DNA of 64,000 nucleotides from Peronospora farinosa (GCA_947646735.1 CANTFK010000726.1:62001-126000); one strand, 5' to 3'. Shown: positions 1-11,700, counted from the first letter of the stretch. Made by a program: numbers and translations. The notes: generated from the sequence alone by a model not told the origin.

Positions 1-2
1 CG

Positions 3-1078
3 TTACGCAGGGAGTAACGTCGTCGTTCTAGACTCGCAGAAATCCTCAAGATGGTATGTGAGTTTTTGTGGGCCGCGGACCGCCCTTTTTGCTTTGTGCA
101 CTGGCGAGAACGTTGTAACCATTGTGAACGCTACGACATAGCGCGGCCAAACCGCTCTCAATGGACGACCATTCTTAGCGATTGTTCGTTTTCTAAAAAG
201 GAGCGCACGCGGATTGGGAGATATAAGTGAGTGCGTGATGAACACCAACGAGCGCATGGGTGGACTCGAATGGACGTGGGCGCGCTTCAAAGATTTGCAT
301 TAAACCCAAGAACTCGCTCTCGAACGGCGGGGATTTCAGCATCGCGACCTGCGCGGAGTCCTCCAATAGCGCGAGCTGCTCGACGCTCGCGATCCCGCTC
401 AACTCCCGATCGTAGTCGCTCACGATATTCGGAACGTTCGCGAGAAGTGTTGCGCGAAGTTACCACGAATCGCTATTCGGGGGACAACCAAGCCAGCGAA
501 CGCGGTAATATCGTGTTCCCGGAACGAGGTTTGTCCGAGCGCGGGAAGAGCCATGAACAGTCTGAGGCGGGCCACGATGTTCCAAGATTCTTTCCACATG
601 CCAGCATCAATGTTCAGCGCTGTCAACCAGCGGGGATGGACCGTCGCGCCAAACGCAGCGTGAGGCACCGGAGTCTGAACGAGCGGTGCCGACTCCTTCG
701 GTCGTAGTGCATCTCCAGGAGATTGATCGACGGGTGACTTTTGTAGAGCATGATGCAAGTCAAGCAAGTGAGCTGGCTGAGACTGCGGAGATCCTCGCGG
801 AGAAGGCTTCTTCTGCTGCGATTGCTGGGTTCTCTCATCGACTTGAGCTCTTGGAGCAGTCAAATCTGCTCTTCAAAGGAACAACGCGGAGTTTCTTGGG
901 CTGCGCCAGCCCAATATGCCAAGGCTTTCGCGTTATCGGAGACCAAGTTATGCATATGCGTCTGATCCGTCGTCGACGGGAGGACCGCCGGCCAGTAACG
1001 CTTGTGACGACCAACGTAGAAAGTAGGGTGTAGATGCATCGACGAAGTAATGTAAAGTTCGTAGGCATCCCCGTTCAC
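3..1078 (-). pseudogene. Gypsy polyprotein C-terminal region remnant
   Basis: At 860-1078 the minus strand encodes MHLHPTFYVGRHKRYWPAV, the post-integrase region of Gypsy polyproteins. Further frames at 420-863, 193-423 and 3-290 continue downstream. They include PLRAVWPRYVV and SDYDRELS and are probably the variable C-terminal tail, but I recognise no domain there. No chromodomain motif (YLVRWRGY type) is readable. Confidence is high for the 860-1078 part and lower for the rest. Confidence 0.55.
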
Positions 1079-1470
1079 CTAAAACATTATATATGGGCCA
1101 ATATACTATGGCACTAAGTTCGGTGTGCCGAGACTTGTTACTGATGCGTCGGGTATGCTTGTCGTCGAAAGTAGAACTAATCATCACCCTTAAACTTCTC
1201 AAGGTTATTGTGTCCTCGATGGTCTTCAGACGCTTTCTGCTTATCGACCGCAGCGCCAATGGCGTCGCGCACAAATGGCGCTACAAATTGACGATGTATC
1301 ACAAATTCGTCGATCAATCTAGAGTCCGACAGACGGACTCTCAATGGAGACTGAGCTGCGCTAGCCTAAGAAGGAATGTTCTGTGACTTGTAACGCGTTT
1401 GAAACGCATGTAGCGAGTCGGGTAATGCCTTTCTCGAGGATGCCAGTGGCACCAAGATATCCGGTGTCCC

Positions 1471-2491
1471 TCACCCAACAAGAGTAGAAGAATCGGCCAA
1501 ACCAAGAAGATTCGGGACGCGCGGATGGCGGGAGTTATTCGCAAAAAAAGGAGTTAAACAAGTCAAAGCGTGAACATCGTTGTTCATCGCGAACTCAGTC
1601 ATACAAAGGAAATCGCTCCATGGCCTAAAAGACGTGGCGTAACTGCGCAGAGCGTCCTCCAACACGCGATTGACTCGCTCGGTCTGTCCATCTGTGTCAG
1701 GGTGTGTGGTACTTAATATCATCAGACGAGTGCCGAGAATCTCGAGCAGGAGACCAAAATGTGACCGTAAATCGAGGATCGCGATCGGATACAATCGTGG
1801 CGGGCATGCCATGATGTTTGAAGAACATGTCTACGAAGGGAGCCGTGGTATCCTCGGACGTGGTGGAAGCAGCGACAGGTGAAAGATGCGCCATCTTACT
1901 AAACATGTCCACGATGACTGTTCCCCTGCACATCACTGGAAATCCAAAGCCAAACCATGCTCACGTAGTTCCAAAGACTCTTGGCTATCGGTATAGGGAA
2001 AAGCGGGGACTGTGCCGACGGGGCCGGATTCACACGCTGGCACACCTCACAGGACCGAGCCCACTTGCGGACCCACTTATATATGTGGGGCCAATAGAAG
2101 TTCCGAGACAGCATGTGATACGTCTTCTCGCGACCCAGATGGCCGCTGCTGGCGGTATCGTGGTGCTCGTGTAGAACACGATCACGAAGATCGTCGTCGT
2201 GTGGTACGAAGATACGAGGAGTGTCAAACTGATCAGTTTATACATGAGCAACTTGCCATCGAAGAAGTACCGCGCAATGTGGGCGCGAGTGGAAGCTGAG
2301 AGCGAGTGCAATGCTTCATCCGAGGGGTCGCTAAAGTAGCGGACGATCGGTGAGTAAAACACGTCACGTGAATACGCCTTTGAGATGTCATCACGCAACG
2401 GGTTGACCGCGGACACAGCCGTGGTATTAATTCCAAGCATCGCGTGTGCGATGCAGTCATCGTCATCATCGTCCATCGTGGCCACAGGCAT
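1471..2491 (-). pseudogene. Gypsy integrase, fragmented over several frames
   Basis: Three overlapping minus-strand frames carry integrase parts. At 1899-2114 there is a zinc-binding HHCC-like end (NFYWPHIYKWVRKWARSCEVC). At 1697-1936 there is the first half of the catalytic core (VDMFSKMAHLSPVAASTTSED, then IVSDRDPRF). At 1471-1812 there is the second half with HPDTDGQTERVNRVLED, which holds the catalytic Glu. The frame shifts in the middle of the core, so no intact integrase can be made. The 2115-2491 part is less clear. Confidence 0.8.
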
Positions 2492-2697
2492 TGTATCTTC
2501 CGAGGATCATAATCGGGTCTCCGCGATAAATCATCTACAATAAGTTTGTTGATCTAGGCTTGTAATGTACCACAAAGTTGTACTCAGCAAAAAAAAGACA
2601 ACCAGCGCGCCATGCTCTGGCTGAGCTGCGGGCTCTTATAAGCAGTTCGTAAGGACGCATGATCGGTGTAGATGATGAATGTCTGCTCTCCAAGCAA

Positions 2698-3069
2698 TTA
2701 AACGCGGAATTGTACGAGTGCGTAACGCATCGCTAGCAGCTCCTTGTCGTGAACTGGATAATTGCGCTCGGCAGGTTTTAACTGCCAATATTGGTAACTC
2801 GCCACACGTTCGTTACCATGTTCATCATGCTGCATTAACGCACATCCTATGGCGAAGTCACTCGCATCGCATACAACATGAAACGGAGTGTCATGATTAG
2901 GCAGCGCTAATATTGGCGCTGTCGAGAGTCTCGTCTTAAATTCGTCGAATGCAGACTGGTGCTTTTGACGCCATATCCATATGGAGTTCTTCTTCAGCAG
3001 TTGTGACAACGGATAAATCACGGACGCGAAGTCCTGCGCGTATTGATGAAGGTAGCTGGCTAAGTCCAA
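2698..3069 (-). pseudogene. Gypsy RT thumb / RNase H segment
   Basis: This frame is in phase with the RT segment and separated from it only by the in-frame stop at 3070-3072. It contains DLASYLHQYAQDFASVI, LSQLLKKNSIWIW, FHVVCDASDFAIGCALMQ and NYPVHDKELLAMRYAL, which are the Gypsy RT connection and RNase H hallmarks. It ends prematurely in the middle of the RNase H domain. Confidence 0.85.
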
Positions 3070-3972
3070 TCATTGACGGAGATGCTTCTGGTCCTTTAAG
3101 AGTGGACAAAAATAAATCGCCGAAATTCTTTCCGGATCAGCGCGAACACCCCATGCGCTAGCATAGCTGCCCAACACGGGAATCACAGGGGCACAAAAGA
3201 TGCATTTCTTCAGGTTTGCGTAGAGTTTGTTCCCGCGCATCGCTTCAAACACCTTATGTAGGTGGCCTAAGTGAACATCCAGGTCTGTCTCGCCCTCAGT
3301 GGCACGACTGTGAACGAGAATATCGCCAAAGTAGCTCGGCGCGAAATGGGCGAAGAACGTGAGACACCATACGGTTAAAAGTATCAGGGGCATTTTTGAG
3401 CCCCTGCGGCATAACAAGCTACTCCCACATATGACGCTAGGCGTGCTGACGGTGGTAAGCTGAACATTCTCAGTACGCATCAGGATTTGGTAAAAACCGT
3501 CCATCATATACATGTATAAGGACCAGAAAATCGTGCTTTTCGACATGGTATCCAAAACCATGTCTTTCCGTGAAATTAATGTCTGCGCCGGGATTGTCGC
3601 GTCTTTTAGTTTATTAAAAGCGTAAACAATACGCCATCCACCTGCCGCCTTCTTGACACAGAAGGTGGGACTCGGTGTTTGGTGCACATGACCAGCCTGA
3701 CGACGCCCTTCGAAAAATGCTTTAATACCTTCAACCTGTTCACGTGGCAACGGCCACTGACGTGTCACGCAGTACTTCGACCCAGGAACGATATCTATCT
3801 CGTGTTGCACACCTCTGTCGGCGTGAAGAACTGATAGAGTGGTGTCAAGGAAACACACCAGAGAATTCAAGCGCGAGTGCGAGAACAGGATTCTTCGACG
3901 CGTCGTAATCTTCCCACAATGAGTCTTAAATCGCTCCTCGCAGCGGACTTCGGCTCCATTCCTTTCGGGCAC
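3070..3972 (-). pseudogene. Gypsy reverse transcriptase, inactivated
   Basis: The translation contains KYCVTRQWPLPREQVEGIK, FCVKKAAGGWRIVYAFNKL and ANLKKCIFC, all typical of Gypsy RTs. The catalytic motif expected as YFDD reads YFGD (within SYFGDILVHSR), so one catalytic aspartate is lost. The frame closes at 3070-3072 with TGA exactly where family members have a Trp just before LxLAxYLHxY, so a Trp-to-stop change is likely. The following frame continues in phase into the RNase H segment. The region around FAHFAPSYF also looks locally scrambled. Confidence 0.85.
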
Positions 3973-4404
3973 TCATGATTTTGGAGTGAAGGAGCTTAAC
4001 GACTACACAAAGTTTCTCGATCTCTTCCCCTTCCAAGTAACGCATCATCTCTTCCCAAGGAAGCTCTGGGAGCTGCATAATTCCAGACGCGTCGCGAGGC
4101 GGCCTTGCGACTTGCAAAAATGACCGGATGGACTAACACCAGCCATGTTAACGACATTTATGGTCTCAAGAAGCGAAGCCGGGGTGGGAGGTCTCGACGG
4201 CACAGCGGATAGGGGACGCGAACGGCGCCGTCTGCGTCGTCGCGACACAGAAACACGAACCGGATACTCAACCGGACGTATGGAAATCACTGCTTCCGCT
4301 GAGCTCGCCAGAGGACCCTGCCTCGGCGTGGTGTCCTCAACGTGGACTGACGCGGAAGGCACTACACGCTCGTGACTTACCGGTGTTGGAAACTTAAAAC
4401 GCAT
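3926..4404 (-). pseudogene. Gypsy element, N-terminal Gag/linker remnant
   Basis: Two overlapping minus-strand frames (4045-4404 and 3926-4117) lie directly upstream of the reverse transcriptase. The first carries an arginine-rich stretch (SRRRRRRRS). The second has PELPWEEMMRYLEGEEIEKL followed by a VVVKLL segment, which resembles the linker before the RT in oomycete Gypsy elements. A frame change separates the two. No zinc knuckle is visible. Assignment rests on position and weak motif likeness. Confidence 0.5.
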
Positions 4405-4440
4405 GACAAAAAGACTTTACTTACGGCCACGTGCCAGACG

Positions 4441-4470
4441 CGTTTCGGCCCGCCGCCGCGGGCCGAAACG
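4441..4470. repeat. Perfect 12-bp-stem GC hairpin
   Basis: Positions 4441-4452 (CGTTTCGGCCCG) are the exact reverse complement of 4459-4470, with a 6-nt loop CCGCCG. It lies between the start of the minus-strand Gypsy frames and the plus-strand Copia element. It could be a stem-loop in the leader of one of the retroelements. Its function is unknown. Confidence 0.8.
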
Positions 4471-4580
4471 CACCGTACTCAACGACTCTCATACCCATCA
4501 CTATAACCTTAGCCGACCTAAACATGCAATTTCTGTACTACCTGGTGGTACTGTTGGAAACCGCACCTACTTTAGATACA

Positions 4581-4650
4581 GAGGAAGTAAGTTGAAGTTG
4601 AAGTTGCAGTTGAAGAGGTAAGTTGAAGTTGAAGAAGTAAGTTTAAGAAG
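4581..4650 (+). repeat. Imperfect GAAGTT-type hexamer repeats
   Basis: This purine-rich stretch consists of variants of (A)GTTGA and GAAGTAAG upstream of the Copia reading frame. It sits in the presumed LTR or leader of the Copia element. A possible LTR start, TGTTGGAAA, lies just upstream at about 4552, but no second LTR copy was found to confirm it. Confidence 0.6.
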
Positions 4651-4763
4651 ATTCTAGAGTGATTGTCTGAGGAAGTCATTAGTGCAGTACAGGCAGTCCT
4701 AGATTTACCTTAAAATCAACAAGTTGTTTGTGAGTGCGTTCGAGTGCGGATTCCGTTAGAGTT

Positions 4764-7700
4764 ATGAGTCCAACTACACATCGACTACGCGGTGCTATAG
4801 GACCGTCGAGAACACCAAGACCAAACATGTCATTATCGTCAGACTCTGACAGCGACACAGGCAAGCGTAAAGGCTTTAAAATCGGTTCATCGGGGACTCC
4901 AGTTCGCTGGAACGGAGACGACTGGACTTTCTACAAGCATGCCATGATTAATGCTTTCGAGGAGAGCTTATTGGATCAGATCGCTATCGGAAAGGAGACT
5001 TTGGACGATACTTGGAATGCTGAACAGAAAGATGAATTCAAGAAGAAGCAAGCGAAGATCAAGATATTGATTCAAGGATCGCTTTCGATGAAACTTGCGA
5101 AGCAAGTGATGATGAAAGGGACAGGCACGGAGATGTGTTCCGAACTCGTATCGATATATGAGGGCAAGACAAATCCTGCTATGACCGCGCAGAAGGTGTA
5201 TCGCTTACAAGGCGAGCTACACAGGACTCACATGCGTGGAAAGGGCAACGTGCGAAGCCACCTACACAAGCTTTTTGATATTAGAAATCAACTTGCGGAT
5301 TTAGGCTCGCCCCTGAATGACTTGCAGATGGTGGATCGAATGCTGCGAAGTCTTCCGGCACTAACGTGCTATGATGAATTACGACGCAAAGTCTTATTAA
5401 GCTCTAATATGACGAAGTACACACCAGAGCTACTTCGAGAGATGATCATTACTGCTGAATCGAGAAGTGAAGACTGGGAAGGTAATATCTTCGGCTACAA
5501 GGAGCGAAAGAGGACCCAGGGCACGCACGGTGGCAGTAAACAAGGTAGGGGGCCACACAAACCTTTGGACAAGAAGTCAGCAACCAAGACAAGGAGTGAT
5601 GGTTGTTATAATTGTGGTGGGGATCATTTTAAACGTGATTGCCCGGATCTGGATGGAAAGAAGAACGCAAGAACAAATTACGCGTGTTCAGGCGGGACAC
5701 CATTAGAACAAGGAGTCAAAGAAAATCGGGACGATGAAAGTGAAGATGCACAAAAGCGTGAAGTCGTGATTGGAGAAGTTGTCAAGCTTGTCGATAAAGA
5801 CTATGAACCTTGTCGATGGTACTTTGACACGGAGTCCAATGCACATATCACAGCGTGCAAAGAGTACTTCACGACGCTGCAAAGCATGGAAGATAGCGAG
5901 TGGAACCCAACTATCTCGGGGTTTGCTGACGGCGTCGATGCCAAAGCGGAAGGATTTGGGACTATCCTTCTTGAAGTTATGGTTGACGAGCAAATGGTGA
6001 TGTTGATGATTGAGGATGTTTTGTACGTCCCAAGTGCTGGCTGCAACCTTTTCTCACCTGGGTTATCACTAGACCAAGGATTTAAGATGACGTGGGAAAA
6101 TGATGCGCGATTGTTCGGAATGATGAAAGATGGAGCAGAGGTGATTCGAACGTCTTATGAAAACCACCTGTGGACATTTTTGACTCACAACATCAGCAGT
6201 TGTGTGAACATAAAGGGCCGCATTAAAGACAAGAAGACAGTATTTGCAAACTTTGCTGTTACGGATGGTGTTGCAGACATTGACGTCTGGCATGAAGGAC
6301 TTGGATATGTATGTCCAGAGTACATCAGGCTGATGGTTGATCGTGGATTAGCTAAGGGTATCATGCTTCAACGCCGGGGTAAAGTTGACTGTGCGGATTG
6401 CCACTTCGGCAAGCAACGCAGAAAGACATACCGTAAGACACTCGAAAGGAACATCACGAGAGTGAATGATGTTATTTTCGCTGACTTACTTATACCTGGG
6501 GTGAGTAATGGATCACCATATTCCGCGGTTCTAGTGGTCGTGGATGGCTTCTCGCGCTACGTGAAGACCTATTTGTTGAAGTCTAAGACCGAGGGCGAAG
6601 TGAACCAACATATAAAGAATTATATAAAGTGGGCTGAGCGACAACATGCAAATCGAGTTGATCGAATCATTTCTCGTGAATTAATTGAAGGTAATGCAGA
6701 CCAACAATGTTTGGTACGTCAAGTACTGACTGACAAGGGACAAGAGTTCTGTAATGGGACGATGGAGACCTGGTATACCGAACATGGAATTGTGCACACT
6801 AAGGTTGGTCCAAAGGCGTCTCAGCTAAATCTGGTGGAGCGAACGCGTCAGACACTGATAGGAATGGTAAAGACAATGATGCACCAGTCTGGATTCCCGA
6901 AGTCCTTTTGGGTGCACGCACTAGAAAATGCTGTGTATGTAAAGAACAGGGTGTACTGCAAGGGTGCAGGATGCACGCCTTATGAAACCGTCTTTGGATC
7001 AATACCGGACATCCATCACGCGAGATCGTTTGGTTCATTAACCTACTGCCATGTCCCAGTGTCGAAGAAGAGAAAATTAAATATGAACTGCAGAATGGGT
7101 TTTCTGCTAGGCTACCGAGAGGATGTTGTCGGTTGTCACGTGTATTTCCCGACGGAACACAAGAAAGGCTTCGTATCGGAGGTGAAGATCAATGAATTAG
7201 TCAAATACAAGGATCGCTATGAGAGCTCATACCCCACAAAGGTCAAGAAATGGCTGCATACGTTGAATGAGTCACTGGAGGAAGGCGAGCTTGTTGCATA
7301 TGCGGATGATGACCAAGACAGCGCTTCCCAACTAGCCGAATATGACATTGAATCAGAGCAGCGCGTATGCAGTAATGTTGAGATGGTCTCGGCTAAAAGC
7401 AGCCTAGATGAGGCTGATCGAAATGTATGGAATGACATGGTATCGTACAGCGAAGCAGTAAACGACAGCGAAGTGAATGAGAGATATGACGAGAAATTAA
7501 CGAGTATCGATCGACGTACATGGGACGACATACTGAAAAATAGCCGTCTACCCGATTACGAATCGTCTAGTGAAGTACAAGAAGGAGAAACTGCCATATC
7601 GGATGTCGATCAAGAGAAGGAGTTTTCGGTCCAAGTTGCAGAAAGTCTCAGCACAGAAAATGAACATGACTCCGAAGACGATGAAGGATCTAGCTGTGGA

Positions 7701-9086
7701 GAAGATGATGTCGCATATTCAGACATAGACAACGCAGAGAGCGATGAATACGCTGAAGACGAGGTGGCGAAGTCTAGCATCGCAGAGCATGATGGTGACG
7801 AAAACGATGGAGTTGCTATCGCACGGGCTGACACTAACGAATTTGACAGCGACGAAGGTGATTTAGATGACATATTGGATCGTCACATTATCGAATACGA
7901 CATCGGAGATAGTAAACTTGATTACGATTGTGATGTGGCGGATATCGAGTCAGTGGGTCACGTTACGGATCTGGTCTCAGTCGACGACGCTGGATATGAC
8001 TCCGGTACAGATGCAAACAAGTGGGACTATCTCTTCGACCCAAATGATGAACGTGAAGCTTACGACGATCAAGTTACCGAGCGACAATTGACAATCCCAT
8101 CAAATCAACTGATTGGTCATATACACCCTAGAGACGAAGAAATTCGACGGACGCGCGACAAGAAGCGTACCAAGTTACAAGCAAAACGACTGATGGTTGC
8201 TGCAGCACGGCGCTCAAAGCTTCTGAATAGTGGAGAGCAACAACAGCCCGAAAGGTTTGAGGATTACAAGGTGTATTCTGCATTCAAGACCTTACATGAG
8301 GATAGCCGAGGCAGACGTGGATTGCGCGCAACAGACGTCAAGATACCAAAGAATTACAGGCAGGCTATGCGATCGAAGCATGCTAAATTATGGCGAGAGG
8401 CAATGGACATGGAGATTGATGCTCTGAGAGCAAAAGAAGTACTGAGACAAATTTCGCGGTCAGAGATGCCGACTGATCACCGAACCATCAACACGATGTG
8501 GGTTTTTGCCGTGAAGACGGATCACTTGGGCTACGTGGTGAGATTTAAGGCACGCGTTGTTGCACGAGGTGACAAGCAGCGACCGGGTATCGATTTCAAG
8601 GACACCTTTTCTCCTGTGGCACGCATGGCCACGTTTCGGATGTTTATTGCGGTGTGCATCATACGGGACATGGTAATATACCAGGGTGACATTAACACAG
8701 CCTATCTAAATGCAACATTAGGCATAAAACAGTATCTGGAAGAAGTTGAGGGCTACCCGTGTGAAGACAAAGGGATGATATATGTCATCGACAAGGCATT
8801 GTATGGACTACGCCAGTCAGGAAGAGAGTGGAATACGGAGGTGAATAGCTGGTTTATTGATTATGGATTTAAGCAGTGTGAAACGGAGCCATGCCTCTAC
8901 TTCTATGACCGTGATGGCATATTTGCGATCGTTCTCCTCTATGTGGATGATATTTTGACTCGAACAAAGAGCACTAGACGTATTAAGACGATCAAGGGCA
9001 CGTCGAAACGAGTGACCCTTGGATCAGTCTTGGTCCAAGAGGACGGACCTAAATTTTGCAACACGGGAATTGCGATTACTCGATAA
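4764..9086 (+). pseudogene. Ty1/Copia Gag-Pol polyprotein, cut off after RT
   Basis: One long frame of about 1440 codons encodes, in order, a Gag, a zinc knuckle (CYNCGGDHFKRDC), a protease region (WYFDTESNAHIT), GAG-pre-integrase (WHEGLGYVCPEYIRLM), an integrase core (FADLL, LTDKGQEF, LVERTRQT), a long Asp/Glu/Ser-rich spacer, and a reverse transcriptase (GDINTAYLNA, YGLRQSGREWN, LLYVDDIL). The first ATG in frame is at 4764. The frame ends at 9086 about 40 residues after YVDD, and no RNase H is visible, so pol is incomplete. The protease active site reads DTES where Copia proteases have D-T/S-G, so the active-site Gly is replaced by Glu. It is therefore long and open but probably non-functional. 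Confidence 0.9.
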
Positions 9087-9559
9087 CTACTGGGCCGATG
9101 AAGCTCTTACTTCGGGAGAGGTTGTAGGAACATACACGGCAACTTTGCCCTGATCCAGCTCATATTGACGCCTTTGAAGGTCTGCTGTGCGCTGGGTCTC
9201 GTTTCTTTCCGTTTCATCTCATCGCCAGATCCGTTCTCCCAGTCATCATCATCATCTGCATCGTCGTCATTTGCATTGATACCAGTCTTTACCGATCGAA
9301 AAGTGATCCTCCTCGCGAGGGTGTGGCGAAGCGAAAGAATGAATTTTGCAACGTGAGATCGCGCGTTTTCGGTTAAGTCCGAAATGGTCAAAATTGATAA
9401 ATCGCGATCCAGCAGTTCGCGGTACTAATAGTTAGTACGGATCGCGGCTATAATAGTTAGTATCGGATCGCGGTCCGCCGGATCACGGCTTGTCACTATC
9501 ACCTTCACAGTTCACTAGATCATGTGAAATGGTCCATCTACATGATATGTCATGTTCAA
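9087..9559. other. Copia-downstream repeat DNA without a clear gene
   Basis: This interval follows the truncated Copia frame. A minus-strand frame at 9107-9391 has an Asp-rich run (NDDDADDDDDWENG) but no recognisable domain. From 9418 to about 9475 two copies of a motif containing TAGT(A)..CGGATCGCGG occur. They are the reverse complement of the 25-bp tandem units at 9783-9882. Confidence 0.5.
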
Positions 9560-9783
9560 CTCATTCCAGTCCTCCGGAGTGATGTAGTTTACACCAGATC
9601 GTGTTTTACATACTTGGACTTACTAACTCACCATCTTAGCGATCGCGCTCACGCGTATCGCCATCGAAAAATATTAGGGATCGCAGTTGCGTAGTTCTAG
9701 GCCGTAGTTAATTCAGCAAAAAGCTGCGAGCATCACCATTCACTGTTGTACATTCCATTTGTAACGTCCGAGAACTTCTTCTA
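9560..9783 (+). repeat. Direct repeat copy 1 (about 225 bp)
   Basis: This is nearly identical to 9889-10113. By eye there is one substitution (ATCGTGTTT versus ATCGGGTTT) and one single-base indel (GCCATCG versus GCCATTCG). The pair brackets four 25-bp tandem units. Such close copies suggest a recent local duplication inside repeat DNA. No reading frame was found. Confidence 0.95.
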
Positions 9784-9888
9784 AAATGAGTACCGCGATC
9801 CGATACTAACATCACTACCGCGATCCGATACTAAAATGCGAATCGCGATCCGATACTAAAATAAGTACCGCGATCCGATACTAAAATG
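9783..9888 (+). repeat. Four tandem 25-bp units
   Basis: Four units start at 9783, 9808, 9833 and 9858. All share the core CGCGATCCGATACT and differ in the first third. Inverted relatives of the core lie at about 9418-9475. The block sits exactly between the two 225-bp direct repeats. Confidence 0.9.
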
Positions 9889-10113
9889 CTCATTCCAGTC
9901 CTCCGGAGTGATGTAGTTTACACCAGATCGGGTTTTACATACTTGGACTTACTAACTCACCATCTTAGCGATCGCGCTCACGCGTATCGCCATTCGAAAA
10001 ATATTAGGGATCGCAGTTGCGTAGTTCTAGGCCGTAGTTAATTCAGCAAAAAGCTGCGAGCATCACCATTCACTGTTGTACATTCCATTTGTAACGTCCG
10101 AGAACTTCTTCTA
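9889..10113 (+). repeat. Direct repeat copy 2 (about 225 bp)
   Basis: This is the second copy of the repeat at 9560-9783, beginning CTCATTCCAGTCCTCC and ending AACTTCTTCTA. Sequence downstream of the copy differs from that downstream of copy 1, so the duplication boundaries are sharp on the right. Confidence 0.95.
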
Positions 10114-10319
10114 GATAGCGATCTAGATCGCGGCGATATCGGAGTGGGCCACATGACAAGATCTGATTTTTACGAAAGGGTGATACGTGGCAATAGATCC
10201 TAGATTACAGATAGGCAAGATCATACGTTTGGTATTTGATTGGTTAACATTAAAGAGAGCTCAATTTACCTCAAAAGAAACACGTGTCAGATTCTCCTCC
10301 GGGTTGGATTCTTTGGCCA

Positions 10320-11700
10320 CCCGACGTCTCGAGAAGCTCACCCCCCCCCCCCTCGCAAGTGTACGCCCTGGATTGTTTGGACAGGTGCGTCAAGGAATCT
10401 CAAGGCACCCCCCCCCCAAGCTGCGATTGAACGCAGAGGACTAAGAAGCCCAGATAAAAGATGGTGAGACGGCTCAAGTGGACATAAGGCAAGCGGATCA
10501 AGTATAAACCAATTGGAAAAGGCGATCACGTTAAGAATTCGCGCGATCGAACCCCCTCCCACCTATCACTACCACAATCAAGTTCAACATCGACTCAAGT
10601 ACATGCAACCCGCCCTACCGATGGGTACACAAGGTAAGGAAGGAATTGCTATACACGGAATCGGGGTACCCCCTCAGTTAGTTGGTCGTCCGGGCTTCAG
10701 TGGAGTGTCAGCATCACATCAGCAATGTTGTGAACCCCACTCCATCACAAGGAGAGCTGACTCAGGATATAGTGTCGACATCGTCGATGCCTGCATTCAC
10801 GTTCGACATGTGAATGAGTAGGATCCGATCATGTGAGTACCTTGAGAGGTTTAGGGTTGTCGCGCATTCTTGCCACGACAAAAAAAGGGCTTGGCAAGAA
10901 GTCTTCTTGTTTCCAAGTCTCGCACGAGCTGAGACTCTGTTGACGGCCGCTTTTGCAAACTGCCACGTGCTATAAGCAAGCACTGATAGAGATGGACATA
11001 TTAAAGGTAAGGTACGCTATCGCACCGCTGAGCACCTGTTGGACAGACGCAGGATTACGGACATCATGACAGTCAGTAATTACGAGCGCGTTGTCAGTCA
11101 TTGGCCAAGATAAAACAGTGAGTATGGTAAAGTAAGTCTAGTATAAAAAGGAGTGGCTTAGAGGTAGCACTTGTTGACGAACTAAGGACCACATGTATGT
11201 CAGTATTCAATTAACCACCTAGTGAGCACTACGCATCAGCTTGACAAACACGTCTTCTGCACAAGCGAGGAAACGGTTAGACCGTCTTCACATGCGTGCG
11301 GTGGTGAAGGTTGGTGGCCGCTGAAGCGTCCGGACATAACAGTTGCTGGTCGCCGAAGCGCTCTTGCAACAAACTTAAGGACCAACACATAGACACGTCG
11401 CGGAGGCTGTTTCCAGTCCTCCTGTGCGAGCTTGCGTGTGGTAGTGTAAGTTCAAGCCTGATATATATTTAATAGGATTGACTAAATAAATATGAATCCA
11501 AAACATGATTGGATAATATGTAACGATTGGAGGGCCATCTCTTTTTTATGCACATCTCTACATGCAAGCTTAGCTATATTTAAGCTCGCTTAATGTTGTA
11601 ACTGACTGACGTCATTGATGACGCCTAGTCCCAGCTGGGGCGTCATCCGCATTTATATGGATCCACCTAGTGCATACCACATCCATGAGAAACGCAGGCG
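10320..11700 (+). mobile_element. Diverged, internally deleted copy of the 52.5-56.5 kb repeat element
   Basis: Segment 10990-11228 matches the reverse complement of 56282-56488 (shared CACCGCTGAGC, CAGACGCAGGATTACGGAC and AGGAGTGGCTTAGA). Segment 11258-11297 matches 52917-52958 reversed (GCACAAGCGAGGAA). Segment 11462-11695 matches 52527-52750 reversed (AACTGACTGACGTCA, GATGACGCCTAGTC). The order is collinear, but the roughly 3.3 kb between the first two blocks is missing here. Upstream, 10597-10760 matches the palindrome arms of that element (TGGGTACACAAGGT). Two C-runs (10341-10352 and 10408-10417) also occur. No intact ORF is present. A TATAAAAAGG at about 11140 may be an old promoter. 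Confidence 0.75.

Larger units (their letters stand above)
1..4404 (-). mobile_element. Degenerate Ty3/Gypsy LTR retrotransposon (internal region)
   Basis: Read on the minus strand from about 4404 down to the left edge, the translated pieces follow the order expected of a Gypsy pol: linker, reverse transcriptase, RNase H, integrase zinc-binding and core, and a C-terminal region containing LHPTFYVGRHKRYWP, typical of the end of Gypsy polyproteins. The pieces lie in several frames and are broken by stops and frameshifts, so the element is dead. The 3' end and 3' LTR lie left of the window. No 5' LTR could be delimited on the right, where Copia sequence starts. The order of pieces is seen directly; the family is recognised by motif. 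Confidence 0.9.
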
